In this document: positions 1 to 5,133 of the stretch, one piece after another
How positions within the stretch are numbered: position 1 is the stretch's first letter
How the letters are laid out: every line of letters begins with the position of its first letter
Assembly (NCBI GenBank): GCA_020625635.1
Contig: JAHLBL010000136.1
Location: forward strand, 1-5,133
Source of the DNA: a bacterium
GTDB taxonomy: Bacteria; Bacillota; Clostridia; Oscillospirales; Acutalibacteraceae
Length of the DNA: 5,133 nt
Reading direction: 5' to 3'
The notes under the pieces: generated by a model
The model's database searches: none
The model's input: only the letters and a program-made list of their open reading frames with translations
Told to the model about the DNA's origin: nothing
Made by a program: the position numbers and the translations under genes

Positions 1-3000
1 CTGTCATATACTCACAGCCGTGGTCGCCCACGCCCTCGACGACCGCGGTCGCGCCCGAGTTGCGCACACAGAAGCGCTCGCCCGCGACGCCGTTGATGAA
101 CGCCTTGCCGCTCGTAGCGCCGTAGAGCGCTACGTTGCCGACGATGATGTTGTCCTCGGCGCTGAAACGCGAGTTCTTCGGCGGATAGAGCACGAGCTTA
201 CCGCCCGAAAGTCCCTTTCCGAAGTAGTCGTTGCTGTCGCCGACAAGCTCCAGCGTCAGACCGTTCGGAATGAACGCGCCGAAGCTCTGACCGCCCGAGC
301 CGTGACAGATAACCTTATACGAATCCTCCTTCAGCGAGGAGCCGAAGCGCTTTGTTATCTCGGAGCCGAACGCTGTACCGAGAGAACGGTCGGTGTTGCT
401 GACCTCTATCTCGAGCTTCTGCTTACCCTTCTTATCGAAGTCGAACATATTCTCAAGCACACGCTCGTCGACGGTTTCGCCGAGCTTGAAGTCGTAGAGG
501 TTCTTATTATTGTATTCCTCCCTCTCGCCGTTGAAATCAGCATTGAGGATGGCTGATAAATCGATTTTCTTCTGAGCCGAGGTCAGATCGTCCTTTTTCC
601 TTAATAAATCAGTTCTGCCTACGAGCTCGTCGAGAGTGCGCACGCCGAGCTTCGACATATATTCCCTGAGCTCCTCGGCGATGAAACGCATAAAGTTCGC
701 TACGTACTCGGGCTTGCCCGCGAAGCGCTTTCTGAGCTCGGGGTTCTGGGTAGCTACGCCGAACGGACATGTATCGAGGTTGCAGACACGCATCATAGCA
801 CAGCCGAGAGTTACGAGCGGAGCCGTTGCGAAGCCGAATTCCTCCGCGCCGAGGATCGCCGCTATAGCGACGTCGCGGCCTGTCATAAGCTTGCCGTCGG
901 TCTCGATTACGACCTTGTTTCTGAGGTTGTTCATAATCAGCGTCTGGTGAGCCTCGGCAAGTCCGAGCTCCCACGGAAGTCCCGCGTTGTAGATGGAGCT
1001 TCTCGGAGCCGCACCCGTGCCGCCGTCGTGTCCCGAAATAAGGATTACGCCCGCGCCCGCCTTAGCGACGCCCGCGGCAACCGTGCCGACTCCGCACTCG
1101 GAAACGAGCTTGACGGAGATACGCGCGCTCTTGTTGGCGTTTTTCAGGTCGTAAATAAGCTGAGCCAAGTCCTCAATCGAGTAGATGTCGTGATGAGGCG
1201 GCGGTGAGATAAGTGAAACACCGGGTGTGGAGTGTCTCGTCTTTGCGATCCACGGATAAACCTTCTGTCCGGGGAGGTGTCCGCCCTCACCGGGCTTCGC
1301 TCCCTGAGCCATCTTGATCTGGATCTCATCTGCTGAGTTGAGGTACTCGCTCGTAACGCCGAAGCGTCCCGAGGCGACCTGCTTGATCGCCGAACAGCGG
1401 TTCTCGGAAGTGCCCTTTGTCGCGAGACGCTCGGGGCTTTCGCCGCCCTCTCCCGAGTTCGACTTGCCGTGGAGCATATTCATCGCGAGCGCCAGCGCCT
1501 CGTGAGCCTCCTGAGAAATGGAGCCGTAAGACATCGCGCCCGTCTTGAAGCGGCGAACGATCTCGTCGACGCTCTCGACCTCGTCGAGCGGAACGGGGCT
1601 GTCGGAGTAGTTGAAGTCGAGCAGTCCGCGCAGGCTGACGGGAGCCATCTCCTCGGTGATCATATGAGTATACTTTTTGAAAAGCTCGTAATCGCCCGTT
1701 CTCGCGGCGGTTTGCAGAGTATGGATAGTCTGCGGGTTGTAGAGGTGCTCCTCCCTGCCGCTGCGGAACTTATGACTTCCGCGCGAGGGAAGCTCCGTGC
1801 CTGTCTCGAGACCGAGCGGATCGAATGCCGCGGTGTGCAGCCTGTCGACAGTCGCGCCGATATCGTCGAGTGTGATACCGCCGACGCGGCTTACAGTGCC
1901 CGTGAAATACTCGTCGATGACCTCGCGGCTGATTCCGACAGCCTCGAAAATCTGTGAGCCGAGATACGACTGGATCGTGGAAATACCCATCTTCGAGGCG
2001 ATTTTTACTATGCCGTGAAGCACGGCGTCGTTGTAGTCGTCAACGGCGGCGTAGTAGTCCTTGTCGAGCAGGTCGTCGTGGATCAGCTCGTGGATCGTCT
2101 CCTGAGCGAGATACGGGTTGATCGCTGTAGCTCCGTAGCCGAGGAGCGTAGCGAAGTGATGGACCTCTCTCGGCTCCGCGCTCTCGAGAACGATGGAGAG
2201 CGAGGTTCTGCGCTTTGAGGTTACAAGGTGCTGATGGAGCGATGAAACCGCCAGCAGCGACGGAATCGCGAGATGGTTCTCGTCAACTCCCCTGTCGGAG
2301 AGGATGAGGATGTTCGCGCCGTCCTTGTACGCCTTGTCAGCCTCGATATAAAGGCGCTTTATCGCCTTTTTGAGCGAGGTGTTTTTATAGTAAAGGATCG
2401 GGATAACGGCGACCTTGAAGCCGCTTTCCCTCATATTTTTAAGCTTTAAAATATCCGTTGAGGAAAGGATCGGGTTGTGGATTTTAACGACCTTGCAGTT
2501 CTCGGGCTTTTCCTCGAGAATGTTTCCCGACTCTCCGAGATATACGGTCGTAGAGGTTACGATCTCCTCGCGGATAGCGTCAATAGGCGGATTCGTGACC
2601 TGAGCGAAAAGCTGTTTGAAGTAGTTGAACAGCGGCTGCGGCTGATGTGACAGCGGCGGGATCGGGCTGTCAGTACCCATTGAGGCGATCTGCTCGCTGC
2701 CGTTCTTAGCCATCGGGAGGATCGAGGTCATAACGTCCTCGTAGGTGTAGCCGAACGCCTTCTGGAGCTTTCTGCGCTCCTCTCTGTGGTGTTCCTCGAC
2801 CTTTGTGTTGGGGATCTTCAAATCCTTCAGCTTGACGAGGTTGCTGTCGAGCCACTCGCCGTAGGGCTGACGAGAAGCGTAGCGTGTCTTGAGCTCGTCA
2901 TCGTCGATGAGCTCTCCCTTTACGGTATCGACGAGAAGCATCTTGCCCGGGCGTAGTCTGTCCTTCTTAACTACCTTTTCGGGCTCTATCGGAAGCGCGC

Positions 3001-4141
3001 CGACCTCGGAGGAAAGCACGAGGTTGTCATCGTCCGTGATATAGTAACGCGAGGGACGCAGACCGTTTCTGTCGAGCACCGCGCCCATGATATCTCCGTC
3101 GGAGAAGAGGATCGACGCGGGACCGTCCCACGGCTCCATCATTGTCGCGTAATACTGGTAAAAGTCCTTTTTCCTGCGGCTCATTGTGCCGTTTCTGTCC
3201 CACGGCTCGGGGATCGTGATCATAACCGCGAGCGGAAGATCCATACCGCTCATAACGAGGAACTCGAGCGTATTGTCGAGCATTGCGGAGTCAGAGCCCT
3301 CGGCGTTGACTACGGGGATAACCTTGTCGAGGTCGCCCTTAAGGTGTTCGGAGCGCATATTCTCCTCGCGCGCGAGCATCTTGTCTGCGTTGCCGCGGAT
3401 GGTGTTGATCTCACCGTTGTGTACGATCATCCTGTTCGGATGAGCGCGCTCCCAGCTCGGGTTTGTGTTGGTGGAGAAACGCGAGTGAACGATGGCGATA
3501 GCGGTGTCAAAATCCTCGTCCTGCAAGTCGGTAAAGAAGTTGCGTAAATCGCCGACGAGGAACATACCTTTATATACAATAGTCCTCGAGGAGAGCGAGA
3601 CGACGTAGGTGTCCTCGTTGCTCTGCTCAAAAATCTTGCGCGCGACATAAAGTCTGCGGTCAAACTCAAGCCCGCGCTTGACGCCCTCGGGACGCTCAAT
3701 GAAGCACTGCTGGATGTTCGGCATACACTCGAGAGCGCGGCTGCCGATAGCTGTGACGTCAAACGGCACGGGTCTCCAGCCGAGAACCTTAAGCCCCTCC
3801 TTCGCGGCAATTATCTCAAACATCTTCTTTGCCTGGTTGCGGAAGAGCTCAAACTGCGGGAAGAAGAACATTCCGACCGCATAGTCGCGCTCGCCTCTGA
3901 GGGTAATGCCCATCTCGGAAGCAGCCTTGCTGAAGAACTTATGAGATATCTGCGTCAGGATTCCGACGCCGTCGCCTGTCTTGCCTTCGGCGTCCTTGCC
4001 CGCGCGGTGCTCGAGCGTCTCAACGATCGTCAGAGCGTTCTCGACAGTCGTGTGGGATTTTTCGCCCTTGATGTTCACGACGGCTCCGATTCCGCAGTTG
4101 TCGTGCTCAAAGCGCGGAGAATAAAGACCGTTTTCAGTCAT
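1..4141 (-). CDS. gltB: Glutamate synthase large (alpha) subunit, GOGAT; 3' end cut by window edge
   Basis: Makes L-glutamate in the cytoplasm: ammonia is released from glutamine in the N-terminal domain, channelled, and added to 2-oxoglutarate at an FMN site. The frame is open for 1380 codons without stop or frameshift. A class II glutamine amidotransferase domain (about 16-430) begins at Cys16 in EHDNCGIG, which becomes the nucleophile after removal of a 15-residue propeptide. Arg46 and the NGEINT motif (Asn242-Gly243) match the known catalytic positions after subtracting 15. A central domain follows, with NPPIDAIREE near 515-525. The FMN/synthase domain (about 800-1165) has GAMSYGSISQE near 870, Lys1011 in SVKLVSE, and SGHDGGTGAAP at 1036-1046. 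Cys1114, Cys1120 and Cys1125 have the C-x5-C-x4-C spacing of the [3Fe-4S] ligands. The GXGXG domain starts around 1245, and roughly its last 100-140 residues are outside the window. Start: ATG at 4141 has the best ribosome-site spacing; in-frame ATGs at 4150 and 4159 are alternatives. Whether the electron donor is GltD/NADPH or ferredoxin cannot be decided here. Confidence 0.97.
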   Translation of the reverse strand, partial: MTENGLYSPRFEHDNCGIGAVVNIKGEKSHTTVENALTIVETLEHRAGKDAEGKTGDGVGILTQISHKFFSKAASEMGITLRGERDYAVGMFFFPQFELFRNQAKKMFEIIAAKEGLKVLGWRPVPFDVTAIGSRALECMPNIQQCFIERPEGVKRGLEFDRRLYVARKIFEQSNEDTYVVSLSSRTIVYKGMFLVGDLRNFFTDLQDEDFDTAIAIVHSRFSTNTNPSWERAHPNRMIVHNGEINTIRGNADKMLAREENMRSEHLKGDLDKVIPVVNAEGSDSAMLDNTLEFLVMSGMDLPLAVMITIPEPWDRNGTMSRRKKDFYQYYATMMEPWDGPASILFSDGDIMGAVLDRNGLRPSRYYITDDDNLVLSSEVGALPIEPEKVVKKDRLRPGKMLLVDTVKGELIDDDELKTRYASRQPYGEWLDSNLVKLKDLKIPNTKVEEHHREERRKLQKAFGYTYEDVMTSILPMAKNGSEQIASMGTDSPIPPLSHQPQPLFNYFKQLFAQVTNPPIDAIREEIVTSTTVYLGESGNILEEKPENCKVVKIHNPILSSTDILKLKNMRESGFKVAVIPILYYKNTSLKKAIKRLYIEADKAYKDGANILILSDRGVDENHLAIPSLLAVSSLHQHLVTSKRRTSLSIVLESAEPREVHHFATLLGYGATAINPYLAQETIHELIHDDLLDKDYYAAVDDYNDAVLHGIVKIASKMGISTIQSYLGSQIFEAVGISREVIDEYFTGTVSRVGGITLDDIGATVDRLHTAAFDPLGLETGTELPSRGSHKFRSGREEHLYNPQTIHTLQTAARTGDYELFKKYTHMITEEMAPVSLRGLLDFNYSDSPVPLDEVESVDEIVRRFKTGAMSYGSISQEAHEALALAMNMLHGKSNSGEGGESPERLATKGTSENRCSAIKQVASGRFGVTSEYLNSADEIQIKMAQGAKPGEGGHLPGQKVYPWIAKTRHSTPGVSLISPPPHHDIYSIEDLAQLIYDLKNANKSARISVKLVSECGVGTVAAGVAKAGAGVILISGHDGGTGAAPRSSIYNAGLPWELGLAEAHQTLIMNNLRNKVVIETDGKLMTGRDVAIAAILGAEEFGFATAPLVTLGCAMMRVCNLDTCPFGVATQNPELRKRFAGKPEYVANFMRFIAEELREYMSKLGVRTLDELVGRTDLLRKKDDLTSAQKKIDLSAILNADFNGEREEYNNKNLYDFKLGETVDERVLENMFDFDKKGKQKLEIEVSNTDRSLGTAFGSEITKRFGSSLKEDSYKVICHGSGGQSFGAFIPNGLTLELVGDSNDYFGKGLSGGKLVLYPPKNSRFSAEDNIIVGNVALYGATSGKAFINGVAGERFCVRNSGATAVVEGVGDHGCEYMT

Positions 4142-4150
4142 ATATATCAT

Positions 4151-4157
4151 TCCTTCC
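4151..4157 (-). promoter_or_regulatory. Ribosome binding site of gltB
   Basis: GGAAGGA on the minus strand ends 9 nt before the ATG at 4141. This selects that start over the in-frame ATG at 4150, which abuts the site with no spacer, and the ATG at 4159, which overlaps it and has no purine-rich site upstream. Confidence 0.8.
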
Positions 4158-4173
4158 ATTCATCAATGTCAGC

Positions 4174-4202
4174 ATTATACAACTACAGCGCAGGATTGTC
4201 AA
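4174..4202 (-). promoter_or_regulatory. Consensus sigma-A promoter of gltB
   Basis: On the minus strand, TTGACA (4202-4197) is followed by a 17-bp spacer and TATAAT (4179-4174), an exact match to the housekeeping promoter in both boxes and spacing. Transcription would start near 4167, giving a leader of about 25 nt before the gltB ATG. There is little room for an attenuator or riboswitch, so control, if any, is probably at initiation. The -35 box lies 7 bp from a TTGCAA palindrome at 4210-4215, which would be centred near -45. Start site and activity are inferred from sequence only. Confidence 0.88.
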
Positions 4203-4209
4203 TACAAAA

Positions 4210-4308
4210 TTGCAACATTTCTGTGAGAAAAATTCAAATTTACGCTTTTTATTATATATTCGAAAGATAAAAGCAAGGAAATTGCAAGAAAAATAAAAAA
4301 AGTTGCAA
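4210..4308. repeat. Three TTGCAA palindromes (candidate operator half-sites)
   Basis: The self-complementary hexamer TTGCAA occurs at 4210-4215, 4282-4287 and 4303-4308. The outer two lie 7 bp from the gltB -35 box and 8 bp from the glnN -35 box respectively, so both would be centred about 45 bp upstream of their start sites, where activators or UP elements usually act. The second and third are exactly 21 bp apart, two helical turns, and a further GCAA at 4273-4276 is 11 bp before the second. In such AT-rich DNA some recurrence is expected by chance, so the operator role is inference. Confidence 0.4.
4244..4274. repeat. Imperfect inverted repeat at the centre of the intergenic region
   Basis: GCTTTTTAT (4244-4252) faces ATAAAAGC (4267-4274), complementary apart from one extra T, with a 14-bp spacer that includes the palindrome TTCGAA (4259-4264). 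Its centre, near 4259, coincides with the midpoint between the two -35 boxes. Stem and sequence are AT-rich, so it is weak as an RNA hairpin and more plausible as a DNA site. It could also be chance. Confidence 0.3.
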
Positions 4309-4316
4309 AAAAGCTA

Positions 4317-4345
4317 TTGACAAATCAAAAAACACGTTGTATACT
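4317..4345 (+). promoter_or_regulatory. Near-consensus sigma-A promoter of glnN
   Basis: TTGACA (4317-4322), a 17-bp spacer and TATACT (4340-4345) match the housekeeping promoter with one deviation in the -10 box. Transcription would start around 4350-4353, leaving a leader of about 90 nt before the ATG at 4442. A/T-rich sequence with A-tracts lies directly upstream and may strengthen it. The promoter faces away from the gltB promoter, and the two -35 boxes are 114 bp apart. The start site is inferred. Confidence 0.87.
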
Positions 4346-4362
4346 TGTCATCGTTGAACACA

Positions 4363-4407
4363 GCAAAGGCGCTGCGAATCTGTTTTATGGATTCTCAGCG
4401 CCTTTGC
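4363..4407 (+). promoter_or_regulatory. Long hairpin in the 5' leader of the glnN mRNA
   Basis: The arms 4363-4380 and 4390-4407 pair over 18 positions with a single mismatch (C4374 against T4396) around a 9-nt loop, TGTTTTATG. The GC-rich lower part (GCAAAGGCGCTG) makes it very stable. ACAGC (4360-4364) could alternatively pair with GCTGT (4409-4413), lengthening the base with a bulge. It begins roughly 10 nt after the predicted transcription start. No run of T follows it on either strand, so it does not look like an intrinsic terminator. Possible roles are a 5' stabiliser of the mRNA, a binding site for an RNA- or DNA-binding regulator, or part of an attenuation switch. I recognise no named riboswitch class. 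Confidence 0.75.
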
Positions 4408-4428
4408 CGCTGTTTATAACAAATGAAT

Positions 4429-4432
4429 GGAG
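4429..4432 (+). promoter_or_regulatory. Ribosome binding site of glnN
   Basis: GGAG lies 9 nt before the ATG at 4442 and 22 nt after the end of the leader hairpin, so the hairpin as drawn leaves it exposed. The same nine bases, ATGAATGGA, overlap the ribosome site here (4423-4431) and in the gltB leader (4163-4155 on the minus strand). Confidence 0.75.
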
Positions 4433-4441
4433 TTGACAGAA

Positions 4442-5133
4442 ATGAAAAATGTATCGGAATATTTCGGCGCCAACGTATTTAACGACAGAAAAATGCAGGC
4501 AAGACTTCCGAAGGCTACTTACAAGGCTCTCAGAAAGACTATCGAGAGCGGAGAGGCACTCGACCTCAGCGTCGCGAATGTAGTCGCGAACGCAATGAAG
4601 GACTGGGCTGTAGAAATGGGCTGCACCCACTACACTCACTGGTTCCAGCCGATGACAGGCGTTACCGCGGAGAAGCACGACAGCTTTATCTGCCCCAACG
4701 GCGAAGGCGAAGTTATTATGGAATTCTCGGGCAAAGAGCTGATCAAGGGCGAGCCCGACGCTTCCTCGTTCCCCTCGGGCGGCATCAGAGCTACCTTTGA
4801 GGCGAGAGGATATACAACATGGGACCCCACCTCCCCCGCTTTTATCAGAGATAAAACCCTGTACATTCCGACAGCGTTCTGTTCATATACAGGTGAAGTG
4901 CTCGACAAGAAAACACCGCTTCTCCGCTCGATGGAAAAGCTCAGCTCAGAGGCTGTACGCGTTCTTCATCTTCTCGGCAAGACAGACGTTAAAAGGGTCA
5001 CAACAACAGTTGGTCCCGAGCAGGAGTACTTCCTTATAGATAAAGAAATGTATGACAAGCGCCCCGACCTTATTTTCACGGGAAGAACGCTTTTCGGAGC
5101 TATGGCTCCCAAGGGACAGGAGCTCGACGACCA
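4442..5133 (+). CDS. glnN: Type III glutamine synthetase (GSIII), N-terminal third; 3' end beyond window
   Basis: Catalyses ATP-dependent formation of glutamine from glutamate and ammonium in the cytoplasm. The visible 230 codons begin MKNVSEYFGANVFNDRKM and carry hallmarks of the large GSIII family (about 700 residues, dodecameric) rather than the smaller GSI: THYTHWFQPMTG at residues 62-73 followed by AEKHDSF, the segment RGYTTWDPTSPAFI in the middle, and GPEQEYFLID from residue 191. Glu193 and Glu195 are the likely first metal ligands of the active site. About two thirds, including the rest of the catalytic barrel, is missing. The ATG at 4442 is preceded by GGAG at good spacing, and the protein starts where family members do. 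Divergent pairing with gltB places it in the GS-GOGAT cycle. It has its own strong promoter and a structured leader. GSIII occurs in Bacteroidetes, cyanobacteria and some Clostridia; the promoter style here favours Clostridia. The symbol glnN is the family convention; some annotations use glnA. Confidence 0.96.
   Translation, partial: MKNVSEYFGANVFNDRKMQARLPKATYKALRKTIESGEALDLSVANVVANAMKDWAVEMGCTHYTHWFQPMTGVTAEKHDSFICPNGEGEVIMEFSGKELIKGEPDASSFPSGGIRATFEARGYTTWDPTSPAFIRDKTLYIPTAFCSYTGEVLDKKTPLLRSMEKLSSEAVRVLHLLGKTDVKRVTTTVGPEQEYFLIDKEMYDKRPDLIFTGRTLFGAMAPKGQELDD

Larger units (their letters stand above)
4203..4316. promoter_or_regulatory. AT-rich core of the shared gltB/glnN control region
   Basis: These 114 bases separate the two outward-facing -35 boxes and hold no gene. 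The stretch is very AT-rich, unlike the GC-rich coding regions on either side. It contains three TTGCAA hexamers, an imperfect inverted repeat near the middle, and several A-tracts between 4288 and 4312 that could bend DNA or act as an UP element for the glnN promoter. I searched by eye for a GlnR/TnrA-type box (TGTNA-N7-TNACA) and did not find one. The natural reading is a common binding region for a regulator of both operons, but no regulator can be named. Confidence 0.5.

Noticed and set aside
20..556. 178-codon plus-strand open frame
   Set aside because: It lies opposite the GXGXG domain of gltB. Its arginine/alanine/valine/leucine-rich translation resembles no family, and it follows from the strong third-base GC bias of the real gene. 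Other plus-strand frames between 636 and 4270 were rejected for the same reason.
609..974. 121-codon minus-strand open frame
   Set aside because: It is an off-frame reading of gltB, covering the same bases as the iron-sulfur cysteine region, which is convincing in the gltB frame. The minus-strand frames at 1144-1329 and 3427-3810 are likewise off-frame gltB.
4198..4215. GlnR/TnrA-like box next to the gltB -35
   Set aside because: TGTCA is present, but the second half at the required 7-bp spacing does not match TNACA.
4363..4419. Intrinsic terminator or attenuator in the glnN leader
   Set aside because: The stem is strong, but it is followed by CGCTGTTTATAAC with no real T-run on the plus strand and no T-run on the minus strand either.
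4433..4438. Second TTGACA just before the glnN start
   Set aside because: It sits between the ribosome site and the ATG. No -10 box follows at proper spacing upstream of the gene, and a start there would lie inside the coding region.
4346..4441. ANTAR-type paired hairpins, glutamine riboswitch, or T-box in the glnN leader
   Set aside because: There is only one long hairpin with a 9-nt loop. I could not find two small six-base-loop hairpins or the core of any known riboswitch, and the leader of about 90 nt is too short for a T-box.
4423..4481. Short frame from ATG 4423 overlapping the glnN start
   Set aside because: It is out of frame with glnN, has no ribosome site, and its ATG precedes the GGAG that serves glnN.
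4385..4908. Minus-strand open frames opposite the start of glnN (4385-4678 and 4636-4908)
   Set aside because: Both are antisense to well-conserved glutamine synthetase sequence and have no recognisable protein features.

Overview
This window covers two divergently transcribed ammonium-assimilation genes and their complete shared control region. Both genes run off the window edges. On the minus strand, from position 4141 down past position 1, is the large (alpha) subunit of glutamate synthase (GOGAT, gltB). It shows 1380 uninterrupted codons, probably about nine tenths of the protein. On the plus strand, from 4442 past 5133, is the N-terminal third (230 codons) of a type III glutamine synthetase (GSIII, glnN family). 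Glutamine synthetase fixes ammonium onto glutamate to make glutamine. Glutamate synthase transfers the glutamine amide to 2-oxoglutarate and regenerates two glutamates. Together they form the GS-GOGAT cycle. The small subunit gltD is not visible; if linked, it would lie beyond the left edge.

The organism is most likely a Clostridia-class Firmicute of Ruminococcus/Oscillospiraceae type. The reasons are the GSIII, near-perfect sigma-A promoters (TTGACA/TATAAT type, not the Bacteroidetes pattern), Shine-Dalgarno sites, GC-rich codon choice next to a very AT-rich intergenic region, and a GOGAT N-terminus (LEHRAGKDAEGKTGDGVG) resembling those I associate with gut Clostridia. This assignment is inference and was not checked by search.

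The intergenic region (4142-4441, 300 bp) is the most informative part. The gltB promoter is an exact TTGACA-17-TATAAT on the minus strand, followed by a short leader of about 25 nt. The glnN promoter is TTGACA-17-TATACT on the plus strand, followed by a leader of about 90 nt that carries an 18-bp, one-mismatch hairpin near its 5' end. Between the two -35 boxes are 114 AT-rich bases with three TTGCAA palindromes. Two of these sit 7-8 bp from the -35 boxes in near mirror symmetry, and an imperfect inverted repeat lies close to the centre. No known riboswitch, ANTAR hairpin pair, or GlnR/TnrA box was recognised.

Everything else that is open in other frames from 20 to about 4270, and opposite glnN, is an antisense or off-frame shadow of these two genes. 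I saw no RNA genes, mobile elements or CRISPR arrays.
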